Part shown: in pieces, positions 8,272 through 17,151 of the stretch
Position numbering within the stretch: position 1 is the first letter of the stretch
How the letters are laid out: every line of letters starts with the position of its first letter
From: Actinomycetes bacterium
GTDB lineage: Bacteria > Actinomycetota > Acidimicrobiia > Acidimicrobiales > Ilumatobacteraceae
Assembly (NCBI GenBank): GCA_025356335.1
Contig: JANXUF010000145.1
Location: 31,371-95,370, forward strand
Direction of reading: 5' to 3'
DNA: 64,000 bases
Translations under genes and position numbers: made by a program
The notes under the pieces: generated by a model
The model's input: only the letters and a program-made list of their open reading frames with translations
The model's database searches: none
Told to the model about the DNA's origin: nothing

Positions 8272-9612
8272 GTGATGCTTAAGCAACAGAAGGACTACGT
8301 CCTCCACACCGTCGAAGAACGCGGCGTACGGCTCGTACGCCTGTGGTTCACCGACGTACTCGGCAACCTCAAGAGCTTCGCCATCAGCCCTGCCGAACTG
8401 GAGAATGCACTCGAAGACGGCATGACATTCGACGGCTCTGCCATCGACGGTTACTCGCGCATCCAGGAGAGCGACGTCCTGGCGATGCCGGACGCCAACA
8501 CCTTCGAGGTGCTGCCGTTCGGCGATACCATGACGCCAGAAGCGCGGGTCTTCTGCAACATCCACAACCTCGACGGTTCGCCGTTCGATGGCGATCCCCG
8601 CCAGGTCCTCAAGCGAAACCTGCAGGTCGCCCAGCAACTCGGCTTCGACTTCTACGTCGCCCCCGACATGGAGTTCTTCTACTTCGCTCCGCCGGTGGCC
8701 GGCCAGCCACCGCAGCCGCTGGACGCCGCCGGCTTCTTCGACCTGACCACCACCGACGTCGCCGGGACGCTGCGTAAGCAGACGATCCGCACGCTCGAGA
8801 CGATGAGCATCCCGGTCGAGTACTCGTTCCACGAGGATGCCCCGAGCCAGCACGAAATCGATCTGCGTCACACCGATGCGATGACGATGGCCGACTCGAT
8901 CATGACGTTCCGACTGATCGTCAAGGAAGTGGCTGCCCAACAGGGTGTGCACGCGACGTTCATGCCGAAGCCGCTCGAAGGCGTCCAGGGATCCGGCATG
9001 CACATGCATCTGTCGCTGTTTCGCGGCGACGAGAACGCGTTCTACGACGAGGACGACCTGTACAACCTCTCGCCGACGGCGAAGGCGTTCATGGCCGGCC
9101 TGCTCTACCACGCCAGCGAGATCACGGCGATCACCAACCAGACGGTCAACAGCTACAAGCGACTCGTTCCAGGTTTCGAAGCACCTGTCCATATTTCGTG
9201 GGCGCGGAACAACCGCAGCGGCCTGATCCGCGTGCCGATCCCGAAGAAGGCCAATCCCACGGCCACCCGTCTGGAATATCGCTCCCCCGACCCGGCGACT
9301 AACCCGTACCTCGCCTTCTCGGTACTGCTCGCCGCTGGCCTCCGTGGCATCAAAGAGGGCTACGAGCTGCCAGCTGAAGCCGACGCCAACCTCTTCGAGA
9401 TGAGCGACGCCGAACTCGCCAAACTCGGCATCGCCCAACTGCCGCAGTCGCTGTCGGATTCGCTGCGGGTCATGGAGGGTTCCTCACTCGTGTTCGAGGC
9501 CCTCGGCGAGCACATCTTCGAGTGGTTCCTGCGCAACAAGCGTTCGGAGTGGCGGGCGTACAAGACGCATGTCTCGCAGTTCGAGCATGACCGTTACCTG
9601 CGGTCGCTCTGA
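8272..9612 (+). CDS. glnA2: Glutamine synthetase type I, GlnA2-like (GSI-alpha)
   Basis: A 446-residue GSI, the same length as mycobacterial GlnA2. Seen: FTDVLGNLKSF, MTFDGSAIDGYSRIQESD (residues 51-68), the metal-binding APDMEFF, GSGMHMHLSLF, and RSGLIRVP in the ATP region. The adenylylation block NLYDLPP of GSI-beta is absent. Arg63 lies where the feedback-inhibition Arg of Bacillus-type GSI-alpha sits, so direct glutamine inhibition is possible. The start is GTG 8272 or ATG 8275; a TAGCAG/CAGAAT hexamer lies 6-9 bases upstream. The stop overlaps the following regulator start (TGATG), linking the enzyme to its likely regulator. Confidence 0.93.
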   Translation: MMLKQQKDYVLHTVEERGVRLVRLWFTDVLGNLKSFAISPAELENALEDGMTFDGSAIDGYSRIQESDVLAMPDANTFEVLPFGDTMTPEARVFCNIHNLDGSPFDGDPRQVLKRNLQVAQQLGFDFYVAPDMEFFYFAPPVAGQPPQPLDAAGFFDLTTTDVAGTLRKQTIRTLETMSIPVEYSFHEDAPSQHEIDLRHTDAMTMADSIMTFRLIVKEVAAQQGVHATFMPKPLEGVQGSGMHMHLSLFRGDENAFYDEDDLYNLSPTAKAFMAGLLYHASEITAITNQTVNSYKRLVPGFEAPVHISWARNNRSGLIRVPIPKKANPTATRLEYRSPDPATNPYLAFSVLLAAGLRGIKEGYELPAEADANLFEMSDAELAKLGIAQLPQSLSDSLRVMEGSSLVFEALGEHIFEWFLRNKRSEWRAYKTHVSQFEHDRYLRSL

Positions 9613-10310
9613 TGGATGCGTTGGCCGTTTTCCCCGACCCGCCGCCGCCGGAGTTGGCACGGACGCTCGACGTCGCCGGCTACTCGTGGCTGTCGGTGTC
9701 ATCGCCGGAGGATGCTGCCAAGAACGAACCGCCTGGCGGTTGGGCCGGCGCTGTCGTTGTCGCCGATGCCGACCCGGATGGCGCATGGGCGCTGTGTCGA
9801 GCGATGCGCAAGAAGGACCGCAACGTCACCCGGCTGCTCGTGCTCGTGTCAGGCCGCCAACTCGGTGATCTCGAACTGCGCGACGAACTGTTCGACGACT
9901 TCTGTCTCACGCCGTTCCACCCATCTGAGGTCGAGGCCCGCCTCCGCCATCTCGTTTGGCGCCAGGGCACGACCGACGTGCGCCAGGATCTCGTCGAGTA
10001 CACCGGTCTCGTGCTCAACCTCGACACCTATCAGGCGTCGATCGACAGTCGCCCAATCGACCTGACCTACATGGAGTACGAGCTGTTGAAGTTCCTCGCC
10101 CAGAACCCCGGCAAGGTGTTCACGCGTGAGACGCTGCTCAGCCGGGTGTGGGGCTACGAGTACTACGGCGGCGCGCGCACGGTCGACGTGCACATCCGCC
10201 GCCTGCGAGCCAAGCTCGGCGAGGAACATGCCAACCTCATCCAGACGGTTCGCTCGGTCGGCTACCGGTTCGGCCAGAGCCGCTGGTCGAGCGCCTCCCC
10301 CACCTCCTGA
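9612..10310 (+). CDS. glnR: GlnR-like OmpR-family regulator
   Basis: A 232-residue protein: a degenerate receiver domain (about 1-120) followed by an OmpR/PhoB winged helix (about 130-225). Seen: LTYMEYELLKFLAQNPGKVFTR and TVDVHIRRLRAKLG, then VRSVGYRFG, closely matching actinobacterial GlnR, the orphan activator of nitrogen-assimilation genes. The receiver lacks the usual acidic pocket, in line with GlnR being phosphorylation-independent. ATG at 9612 overlaps the glnA2-like stop. No histidine kinase is nearby. GlnR identity is strongly suggested by sequence plus two glutamine synthetases next door, but not proven. Confidence 0.8.
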   Translation: MDALAVFPDPPPPELARTLDVAGYSWLSVSSPEDAAKNEPPGGWAGAVVVADADPDGAWALCRAMRKKDRNVTRLLVLVSGRQLGDLELRDELFDDFCLTPFHPSEVEARLRHLVWRQGTTDVRQDLVEYTGLVLNLDTYQASIDSRPIDLTYMEYELLKFLAQNPGKVFTRETLLSRVWGYEYYGGARTVDVHIRRLRAKLGEEHANLIQTVRSVGYRFGQSRWSSASPTS

Positions 10311-10393
10311 CCCGAGTGTCATCGCAGCACCCGAGTGTGTCGACACCCGCCAGCGTCGCCACGACACTCCGGTGCTGCCGGCACACTCGGGTG
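10310..10393. repeat. CGAGTGTC-type dispersed inverted repeat, copy 1
   Basis: Lies between convergent glnR and the MFS gene. CACCCGAGTGTG at 10328-10339 and CACACTCGGGTG at 10382-10393 are perfect 12-base inverted arms; a further CCCGAGTGTC precedes them. It fills the whole spacer and abuts the MFS stop codon. Related copies are at 28332, 41128 and 42348. It could work as a bidirectional terminator. Confidence 0.75.
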
Positions 10394-11653
10394 TCATCGC
10401 TGTTCGTCTGGCGGGCGGATGTTGCGGAACATCGCCAGCAACAACAGGTCGTAGCCGCCCTTGCAGATACCGGCGATGATCAGCGGCCAGCCGAAGGTGC
10501 TGTGATCGAGCATCCATCCAGCAGCAATCGGTGGCAGTGCCGACGCCAGGCTTCGCGGCACATTGGTGACGCTGGCCGCAGCCGCCCGTTCGGCAGGTGA
10601 GACGACCGCCATCACGTAGCTGTTGCGTGCAGGCACGTCCATCGCCGAGAGCAGGCTGCGGGCGATCAGGCAGGCGATCGCCAGCTGCACGTTCGGCATC
10701 AGCGCAGCGCTGATCAACAGCAGCTGCGCCGGTAGATGGGTGAAGACCATCGTGCGGACGAGGCCGATTCTCCTCGCCAACCGCGCCGAAACGAAGGCCG
10801 AGAACGCCGAGCACGCCCCCGTCCAGAACAGCAGCGCACCAGCGGCACCGACGGACATGTGGAAGCGCCTGAACAGCCACAGCGCGAGCAGCGACTGCAC
10901 GGTGAAACCTCCGCCGAAGGCGTCGAGACTGAAGACGGCTGCCAGCTTGTAGACGATCGAACGTGAGGCACCGAGCGGTTGCGGCTTGTCGTGTGCCGGC
11001 GGCTCGATCGCCGCCGAAAGCGACCGGTAGATGAACAGCACGCAGACGCCGCCGACGGCGTAGACGACGAAGACACCGCGCAGGGCCGTTGCCCGACCGA
11101 GGCTGGAGTGCCGGGCAACCCAGTCGGGGACGCCTGCGACGAGTGAGCCGATTGCCCCGAAGACGCTGCCGGTGAACGCGTAGCGGGCGAACATCGCCGT
11201 GCGGCCGGTGTCCTTCACGGTCGTCGGCAGCACCGACTGTTCCATCGGCAGGAAGACGCTGACATCGCCGCTCGACGGGTTCATCGTGCCGATGATGCCC
11301 ATCGCCAGCAGGACGAGGAACGGCGTCAGCGTGGCATAGACGATGCCGGTGGCGATCATCAGCACCGATCCCGACAGCAGGATCGCCCTGCGTGTGTATC
11401 GGTGGCCGTAGAGCCCGACGAGCATCGTCAGCGCCGCCGAGCCGAGCATCATCCCGGCGACGATGATCCCGACCTGCAGCCCGCTGTAGCCGAGGAGCAG
11501 TAGGTATGCCGAGAGGACAACGGAGACGATGCCATCGACGAAACCCCGGACGCCTCGCGTGGCGATCAGCTTGACGCCGTCGGCATTGAGCAGCGACTCC
11601 TTCACCGCAGGCACTTCCACCGCAGGCACCGTACTCGTCGGTCTCTCCGACAT
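10394..11653 (-). CDS. Major facilitator superfamily transporter
   Basis: A 419-residue MFS protein with about 12 hydrophobic segments and the loop-2 basic motif GLYGHRYTRRAILL around residues 70-90. The ATG at 11653 is preceded by GGAGG seven bases upstream, so this gene is leadered; the frame is open further upstream but overlaps the methyltransferase. The substrate is not evident. Its stop is set by the inverted-repeat element at 10310-10393. It lies downstream of the DNA methyltransferase with a 76-base gap. Confidence 0.85.
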   Translation of the reverse strand: MSERPTSTVPAVEVPAVKESLLNADGVKLIATRGVRGFVDGIVSVVLSAYLLLLGYSGLQVGIIVAGMMLGSAALTMLVGLYGHRYTRRAILLSGSVLMIATGIVYATLTPFLVLLAMGIIGTMNPSSGDVSVFLPMEQSVLPTTVKDTGRTAMFARYAFTGSVFGAIGSLVAGVPDWVARHSSLGRATALRGVFVVYAVGGVCVLFIYRSLSAAIEPPAHDKPQPLGASRSIVYKLAAVFSLDAFGGGFTVQSLLALWLFRRFHMSVGAAGALLFWTGACSAFSAFVSARLARRIGLVRTMVFTHLPAQLLLISAALMPNVQLAIACLIARSLLSAMDVPARNSYVMAVVSPAERAAAASVTNVPRSLASALPPIAAGWMLDHSTFGWPLIIAGICKGGYDLLLLAMFRNIRPPDEQR

Positions 11654-11729
11654 CCGGCCTCCGAGTACGCAGCGTGTCCCGATCGATGCTCGACCGGGGC
11701 TTGGCAACTCACTCCTTTTGCTTGGCGTC

Positions 11730-12767
11730 CTAGCTACGAACCGTTCGTTCCGCTCTCCGCCGCTCGGGCGGCGCACTTCGTGCGCGTGCTCCGCCCTCGG
11801 CGGCAAAGAGTCGCTGCTGGGCCAGGCGGGACGCAGCGATGGCGAGGTACGCCGGGTCGAGGTCGTAGCCGACATAGCGGCGGTCGGCGTTGACGGCGGC
11901 GACAGCGGTCGTGCCGGCACCCATGAACGGGTCGAGGACGACATCGCCGCGGTAGGTGTACAGGTCGATCAGGCGTCGTGGCAGTTCGATCGGGAACGGC
12001 GCTGGATGCCCGATTCGTTTCGCCGATTCCGTGCGCATCTCCCACGTGTCGAGCGTCCAGTCGATGAAATCCTGCTTGGCGATCGTGCTCTCGTGAGGCA
12101 GGCCGAGCGCTGCCCGCTGCTTCGGGTCGAGCGCCCGCTGCAGACGGCCCTTGCCGGCGATCACGATGCGTTCGGTGACGTCGCGAAGCGCCGGACTCGA
12201 GGCCCTCATGAACGAGCCCCACGCACAACTCCCACTGGCCCCCTTGCCCTTGATCCACACGACCTCACCGCGTAGCAGGAATCCGACGTCGTCCTGCAGG
12301 ATGCGGGTGACGTCGGCGGCCAGGCTGCGGTATGGCTTGCGTCCGAGGTTGGCGACGTTGACGGCGATCCGACCACCGGGCTCCAGGACGCGCCAGCATT
12401 CCTGGAAGACGTCGCGGAGCATCATCAGATAGTCGACGTACGTCGCCGGGATACCCCCGCTGCCGAGTTCCAACTCATAGTCCTTGCCGGCGAAATATGG
12501 CGGCGAGGTGACCACCAGGGCGACACTGTTGTCATCGACCTGATGCATGTCGCGGGCGTCGCCGACGATCAATTCGTCGACGACTGCGCAGGCGTTGATC
12601 GTCTCGTCGGAGAGCAGGACGGGCGGCTCGAATCGTTTGTAGAAGTCGGCTGCATCATGGCCCTCGCGTTTGCCGGAACCGAACGACGAGGTCGCCGTCG
12701 ATGCCCGCTTGTTCCGTTTCGTCTTTGGTCCTGGCTGCGGTTCCGGTTCGGATCTGCGTTCGGTCAT
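11730..12767 (-). CDS. Solitary DNA methyltransferase, beta class (m6A or m4C)
   Basis: A 345-residue amino-methyltransferase acting on DNA adenine N6 or cytosine N4. Seen: catalytic motif IV TSPPYF at 87-92, target-recognition region in the middle, then SAM motif I DPFMGAGTT at 279-287; IV before I defines the beta class. A basic low-complexity N-terminus (1-40) precedes it. ATG at 12767 overlaps the stop of the decarboxylase gene (ATGA). No restriction endonuclease is nearby, so it is probably a solitary, possibly epigenetic, enzyme. The recognition sequence cannot be predicted by eye. Confidence 0.88.
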   Translation of the reverse strand: MTERRSEPEPQPGPKTKRNKRASTATSSFGSGKREGHDAADFYKRFEPPVLLSDETINACAVVDELIVGDARDMHQVDDNSVALVVTSPPYFAGKDYELELGSGGIPATYVDYLMMLRDVFQECWRVLEPGGRIAVNVANLGRKPYRSLAADVTRILQDDVGFLLRGEVVWIKGKGASGSCAWGSFMRASSPALRDVTERIVIAGKGRLQRALDPKQRAALGLPHESTIAKQDFIDWTLDTWEMRTESAKRIGHPAPFPIELPRRLIDLYTYRGDVVLDPFMGAGTTAVAAVNADRRYVGYDLDPAYLAIAASRLAQQRLFAAEGGARARSAPPERRRAERTVRS

Positions 12768-14131
12768 GCCAGCGAATCCAGGATCACCTGGACGTCGTCC
12801 ATCGTCGTCAGCGGGTTGACGAAACAGAAGCGAAGCACCGTTTCGCCGTCCCAGCTCGACGGCACGACGAAGGCGATCCCGTCGTACAGTGCTTTGTTGC
12901 TCCACGCGCCGTACTCGGCCCGAGTCCAGCCGATGCGGCGGAACATGACGATTGCCAGTTCCGGCTCGTTGATCAGTTGCAAGTAGGCCGTGTTGGCGAT
13001 CAACTTCGTTGCCCGCCGGGTGATGTCCAGCGTTTCCTCGATCGTCGCCGAGTAGGCGTCGGTGCCGTGCGTCGCCAGCGAGAACCAGAATGGCAGCCCT
13101 CTGGCGCGGCGGCTGAGATGGTGCGCGTAGTCGGACGGGTTCCACTCGTCGGAACCCGTCAGCACGTCGAGGTACTCCGCATGCTGCGTATGGGCTGCCT
13201 TGGCGATCGAAGGATTGCGGTAGACCAGGGCGCAGCAGTCGAACGGCGCGAACAGCCATTTGTGCGGGTCGACGATGAACGAGTCGGCTCGTTCGACACC
13301 GTCGTACAGGTGGCGGATGCTCGGAGCAGCAAGTCCTGCACCGCCATAGGCGCCGTCGACGTGGAACCAGATGCCGAGTGCCTCGGCGACATCGGCCGCG
13401 CCGGCAAGGCCATCGATGACCCCGATGTTCGTCGTTCCGGACGTCGCTGCGATCACGCACAGTCTGGCCCGGTCGACGTCGCTCAGCGAGTCGACAGCGG
13501 CGCGCAATGCCTCGCCGGTCATCCTGCCACGATCGTCCGCTGCGACACGCAGGACGTCGGCGTCCATCACCCTGGCAGCCGATTTGATCGAGGAATGCGC
13601 CCCACTCGACGCAGCGATCAGTGGTCTGGTCGCATCGTGAGCACCCCCGGCTCGCGAACGCCAATGATGGCGGGCAGCGACGAGTGCACTCAGATTGCCG
13701 GCGGTTCCTCCGCTGACGAACACCCCACCGGCACCCGCCGGAAAGCCGGCGAGGTCCGCGACCCAGCGCAATGCCTGGTTCTCGGCGAACACCGCGCCGG
13801 CACCCTCCATCCAACTGCCCGCATAGATGCTCGAAGCACCGACGAGCATGTCGAACAGCAGGCTGGCCTCCGTCGGCGCAGCCGGGATGAACGAGAGGAA
13901 TCGCGGATTGTCGACGGAGATGCAGGCGGGGGCCAGTACGTCGACAAACAGTCGAAGCGCCTCCATTCCGCCGATACCGGCCGGCGTGATCGTCTGTCCG
14001 ACCGCGGCGGTGAGTTCCGCAGGTGACATCGCATGATCGAGCGGAGGGTCGTCGAGGCGGGTTCGCTGGACGGAGTAGTTCACAATCGCCTGTGTGAGCT
14101 CATCCGGAGCCTGGCCGTGGGTCGCGTGCAC
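12764..14131 (-). CDS. PLP-dependent group II amino-acid decarboxylase
   Basis: A 455-residue pyridoxal-phosphate enzyme of the aromatic-amino-acid/glutamate decarboxylase group. Seen: FHVDGAYGGAGL with the PLP-contacting Asp, and DPHKWLF with the Schiff-base Lys near residue 288; the N-terminal GGTAGNLSALVAAR block binds the cofactor phosphate. The GTG at 14131 is the first start in frame, but there is no clear ribosome site, so an internal start is possible. Substrate (aromatic amino acid, histidine, glutamate) is not resolved. Translation is coupled to the DNA methyltransferase downstream. Confidence 0.88.
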   Translation of the reverse strand: MHATHGQAPDELTQAIVNYSVQRTRLDDPPLDHAMSPAELTAAVGQTITPAGIGGMEALRLFVDVLAPACISVDNPRFLSFIPAAPTEASLLFDMLVGASSIYAGSWMEGAGAVFAENQALRWVADLAGFPAGAGGVFVSGGTAGNLSALVAARHHWRSRAGGAHDATRPLIAASSGAHSSIKSAARVMDADVLRVAADDRGRMTGEALRAAVDSLSDVDRARLCVIAATSGTTNIGVIDGLAGAADVAEALGIWFHVDGAYGGAGLAAPSIRHLYDGVERADSFIVDPHKWLFAPFDCCALVYRNPSIAKAAHTQHAEYLDVLTGSDEWNPSDYAHHLSRRARGLPFWFSLATHGTDAYSATIEETLDITRRATKLIANTAYLQLINEPELAIVMFRRIGWTRAEYGAWSNKALYDGIAFVVPSSWDGETVLRFCFVNPLTTMDDVQVILDSLA

Positions 14132-14239
14132 CAGGCCAGCATGCCAGGCCGTCAGCTATCCCCGCGATTTACTCCTCGGTGCGACGCTCGTTTGTCGGGC
14201 TCGTGGTCTGCGCTCGTTGCTGGGCGCCCTGCTCTGCGC

Positions 14240-14770
14240 TCAGGCGTGGACGTCGGCGAGATGGTGGATCGGGTCGTGGATCATGTAACGGGCGAAACTC
14301 TCGATCGTGAATGCCGCACCGTCGCTGCGCCGACCGGTCCGCTTCCACTGCACGCCATCGACCTCGGCGAACGAGTCGGCGAGTTGCTCGGCGGCGATGA
14401 CGAGTTCGCTGGCGACGACGAACGCATCCTGCTGGTCGTAGCGCTCGGCGATGGCCGTCGCGTCCTGATCCCAGTTCGGGAACAGCGGGTCGTCGTGGTC
14501 GAGCATCAGGTGCAGCCGGTAGTCGTAGAGGCCGAAGACGTCACGCACGTGGCAGGCGTATTCGAGCGGTGACCAGATGCTCGAGGTAGGGCGCACGGTG
14601 ACGTCGTCGCCTTCGAGCACCGACACCCAGGCGTCGGCATTGTCGGTGATCATCGTGGCGATCGCTGCGAGGTCCACGGTTGCGGCGTCGAACCCGCATT
14701 CGGGACACGGCTTCGACAGCACCCACGTCCAGTCCTTGTCGTCAGGGACGATTGCATCTGCAGCTGCCAT
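14240..14770 (-). CDS. DinB-family protein
   Basis: A 176-residue protein of the DinB/YfiT four-helix-bundle superfamily, many of which are metal-dependent and, in actinobacteria, often mycothiol-dependent transferases. Seen: WSPLEYACHVRDVFGLYDYRL, with a metal-ligand His, and a C-terminal YMIHDPIHHLADV carrying two more. An N-terminal CPECG pair (residues about 22-26) may bind zinc. ATG at 14770 is preceded by TACGGT (minus strand, 14777-14782) at six bases. The mycothiol link is family knowledge plus the presence of mshA; the reaction is unknown. Confidence 0.82.
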   Translation of the reverse strand: MAAADAIVPDDKDWTWVLSKPCPECGFDAATVDLAAIATMITDNADAWVSVLEGDDVTVRPTSSIWSPLEYACHVRDVFGLYDYRLHLMLDHDDPLFPNWDQDATAIAERYDQQDAFVVASELVIAAEQLADSFAEVDGVQWKRTGRRSDGAAFTIESFARYMIHDPIHHLADVHA

Positions 14771-14854
14771 GACGACACCGTAGAAGCTGCCTCCTGCTGC
14801 CACCGGCGAATTTCTGCAAATCGCGCGTCGGTCACCCGGACTGCGCGGCCGTCG

Positions 14855-15010
14855 TCAGAGGTTGAGGTCGAGCAGTTCGCTGCCCTCGTTGCGGATCTCG
14901 GCGTCCCTGTAGAGGAACTGGCCGAGGATGAAGGCGCCGACGGCACCGGTCATGATGACGAGGATCGGCAAGATCAGGAGAACTGCGATGATCGCGATAG
15001 CACCGGCCAC
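14855..15010 (-). CDS. Small single-pass membrane protein
   Basis: A 51-residue ORF starting at GTG 15010, ten bases after the tag stop. Residues 2-32 are strongly hydrophobic (IAIIAVLLILPILVIMTGAV), followed by a short polar tail QFLYRDAEIRNEGSELL. No family is recognised. Reading as a real gene rests on composition, frame length and operon-like spacing behind tag; codons look native. Confidence 0.6.
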   Translation of the reverse strand: MAGAIAIIAVLLILPILVIMTGAVGAFILGQFLYRDAEIRNEGSELLDLNL

Positions 15011-15019
15011 GGCCCCAGT

Positions 15020-15625
15020 CTACTTCCTCGTCGCCAGTGCTGCGCAGTCCGCGTGGCGGAAGCACTCGACCCAATGATCGTTGACCATCCCGCACGCCTG
15101 CATCAGCGCGTAGCAGATCGTCGGCCCGACGAAGCGGAAACCGAGCTGCTTCAACGCTTTGCTCATCGCCTCACTCCGCTCCGTCGTCGCCGGAATCCCG
15201 GTGACGCCGAGTTGATGGTCGATCGGTGCGCCATCGACGAAGCTCCAGAGGAACTCGACCGGATCGTCGAGTTCCAGCCAGGCACGGGCGTTGCCGATCG
15301 TCGACGTGATCTTGCCGCGGTTGCGGATGATGCCGGGATCGAGCATCAACTCCTCGACATCGTCATCGGTCATCTCCGCCACGATGAGCGGATCGAAGCC
15401 CCTGAATGCCTGCCGGTAGCCGGCCTGGCGCATCAGAATCGTGTTCCACGAGAGGCCGGCCTGTGCGCCTTCGAGTGTCAGGAACTCGAACAGCGTTGTC
15501 GGGTCGTACTGCGGAACTCCCCAGACGGCGTCATGGTACGCAGCCATCGGCCCGCTCCCGGTTCCCCACCGGCAGCGAACGCGACCATCCTCGCGGGGAT
15601 CCGTCGAGGCTTCGTCATTGCTCAT
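15020..15625 (-). CDS. tag: DNA-3-methyladenine glycosylase I
   Basis: Removes 3-methyladenine from alkylated DNA to start base-excision repair. A 201-residue HhH-superfamily Tag enzyme. Seen: RCRWGTGSGPMAAYHDAVWG near the N-terminus, FEFLTLEGAQAGLSWNTIL with the catalytic-pocket Glu, and FVGPTICYALMQACGMVNDH, whose Cys and His are zinc-site residues with the C-terminal CFRHADC. It follows ridA on the same strand after a 155-base repeat-filled spacer and precedes a small membrane ORF. Confidence 0.95.
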   Translation of the reverse strand: MSNDEASTDPREDGRVRCRWGTGSGPMAAYHDAVWGVPQYDPTTLFEFLTLEGAQAGLSWNTILMRQAGYRQAFRGFDPLIVAEMTDDDVEELMLDPGIIRNRGKITSTIGNARAWLELDDPVEFLWSFVDGAPIDHQLGVTGIPATTERSEAMSKALKQLGFRFVGPTICYALMQACGMVNDHWVECFRHADCAALATRK

Positions 15626-15659
15626 CCGGCGACCGTATCCCGCGGCCGATCACGTCCGA

Positions 15660-15770
15660 GCCAATGGGGCGACGGCCCCATCGAGTATTTCCTTCGCAGC
15701 GTCGCCCGAACGAGTATTTCCTTCGCGGCGTGGGGCGTGGTCCTACTCCATTGACGGAAATACTCGATGC
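15660..15770. repeat. CGAGTATTTCC inverted-repeat element, copy B1
   Basis: ATCGAGTATTTCC (15680-15692) pairs perfectly with GGAAATACTCGAT (15756-15768), and CGAGTATTTCC occurs again directly at 15711-15721, so two alternative hairpins can form. A diverged copy of about 75 bases lies at 32285-32362. The element fills the ridA-tag spacer and would be transcribed. Confidence 0.75.
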
Positions 15771-15780
15771 GCGTTGATGG

Positions 15781-16128
15781 TCAGACGGGCTTGTAGGCCC
15801 AGGCTTCGATTTCGACGTGGGCGCCGGCGACGAGTGCTCCGCCCATGGTCGAGCGCGCAGGGCGGTGCTCGCCGAAGACACCGGAATAGACCTCGTTGAA
15901 GTCGGTGAAATCGGCGAGGTCGGTGAGGATGCACAGCGTCTTGACGACGTCGGTCAGCTCGGCACCGAACTCGGCGAGGCGGTCACTGACGTTCTGCAGG
16001 ACCTGCGCTGTTTCCGCCTTGACTCCCCCTTCGACGAGCTTGCCGTCGGCAAGTCCGAGCTGACCGGAGGTGATGATCCAGTCTCCGGCACGAACGACGG
16101 GTGAGTACGGTCCAAGCGGTTTCGACAT
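15781..16128 (-). CDS. ridA: RidA-family enamine/imine deaminase
   Basis: A 115-residue YjgF/YER057c/UK114 protein, which typically hydrolyses reactive 2-aminoacrylate-type imines from PLP enzymes. Seen: LGPYSPVVRAGDWIITSGQ and the C-terminal STMGGALVAGAHVEIEAWA. The usual catalytic Arg of strict RidA (CxR/RPARST) appears as RPARSTM. ATG 16128 has TACGGT on its strand at 16136-16141, seven bases upstream, supporting this start over one 13 codons upstream. Homotrimer expected. Downstream lies tag. Confidence 0.9.
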   Translation of the reverse strand: MSKPLGPYSPVVRAGDWIITSGQLGLADGKLVEGGVKAETAQVLQNVSDRLAEFGAELTDVVKTLCILTDLADFTDFNEVYSGVFGEHRPARSTMGGALVAGAHVEIEAWAYKPV

Positions 16129-16174
16129 GGCCACGACCGTAGCGCCGTCAGCCCGACACCCGAACAACGGCCGC

Positions 16175-17065
16175 TCAGGAGGCGAGGAAGCCTGCTGCCG
16201 TCAGCACGTTCTGCAGATCGGCTGCTGCGAAGACGCTGTCGATACGCGCGGTGATCACCCCGTCGGCACCGACGAGGAACAGGCACGGCTCGAACGTCAG
16301 CCCGAGCGAGTTGATCGTTGTCGTCGTCGTCTTGATGGTGTCATCGGTGTAGACCTCGGCGTGAATGATGGCAACGTCAGCGGCAATGCGCTTCTGTGAA
16401 TCGATGAGGAACTGCAGTCCGGGCCCGCAGACACCGGTCTGGCAGTACGCCGGTGTGCCGACATAGAACAGCACGCGCCGCTTGGCGACGAGGGCGTCCG
16501 CCAGGTTGACGCTGTGGAACGGGCACTGTGGCTTGTTCGTACAGATCGGGTTGACCCCCTGCCCATTCGAGACCGTGGGGGTGACGATCGATGGCAGTCT
16601 GTCGCCGACGTACGGCACGTGTTCGACCGAGCGGTCGAGCACCGAGAACGCCAGCGTGCGGTTCTGGCCATCGATCTTCGCCCGCAACTCGTAGGAGCCG
16701 GCCTTGTCCAGTTTCAGATCGAACGGCCAGTAAGCCGTGGGCAGCCCTTCGGTGTACATCGGCGCCGATGCGTCGAGCAGCTTCTGATTCGTCGCCAAGT
16801 CGTACACCGAGGCGTCGATCTTCGAAGGACCGGTCTTCAGCAGCTGCGGCGACTGCCCGCTCGTCGTCTGCGAGCCGGGATCCCGCGAGCCGAGAATGAC
16901 CACAACGCGTTGCTGGCCGACGAGCAACGACTGCGAGTCGAACCGTGGCAGCATGTACGGAGCAGAACCTGCTGCATCACCTGACGAGGTGCTGCCGCAG
17001 CCGGCGAGCGCGACACCGAGCCCTGCGCAGGCGGCGAGGAACTCAGTCCTCGTCAGTTGATGCAC
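16175..17065 (-). CDS. Thioredoxin-fold lipoprotein
   Basis: A 296-residue secreted lipoprotein. Seen: signal peptide with lipobox ALAGC, lipid-anchored Cys23; a middle beta-sandwich-like region (about 45-150, PFDLKLDKAGSYELRAKID); and a C-terminal thioredoxin-like domain (about 165-290) with FYVGTPAYCQTGVCGPGL, where the two cysteines are four residues apart rather than two. A further CTNKPQCP pair lies upstream. An extracytoplasmic redox role is plausible but the atypical C-x4-C makes standard TlpA activity uncertain. It precedes ridA with a short gap. Confidence 0.75.
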   Translation of the reverse strand: MHQLTRTEFLAACAGLGVALAGCGSTSSGDAAGSAPYMLPRFDSQSLLVGQQRVVVILGSRDPGSQTTSGQSPQLLKTGPSKIDASVYDLATNQKLLDASAPMYTEGLPTAYWPFDLKLDKAGSYELRAKIDGQNRTLAFSVLDRSVEHVPYVGDRLPSIVTPTVSNGQGVNPICTNKPQCPFHSVNLADALVAKRRVLFYVGTPAYCQTGVCGPGLQFLIDSQKRIAADVAIIHAEVYTDDTIKTTTTTINSLGLTFEPCLFLVGADGVITARIDSVFAAADLQNVLTAAGFLAS

Positions 17066-17151
17066 GGAGAACTCCTCGGATGACGCATGGAGCGAAGGTA
17101 TCCGACGTCCGGCAGCGAAACTGCGCGAGCCGGGGAACCCTCAGGGAGTGC

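Noticed and set aside
8086..9438. Open frame of 450 codons antisense to the GSI gene
   Set aside because: The plus strand encodes a full-length glutamine synthetase; the antisense translation has no recognisable domain.
16175..17065. Thioredoxin-like lipoprotein as a selenoprotein
   Set aside because: The active-site region has Cys and no in-frame UGA; despite the sel genes nearby there is no sign of Sec.
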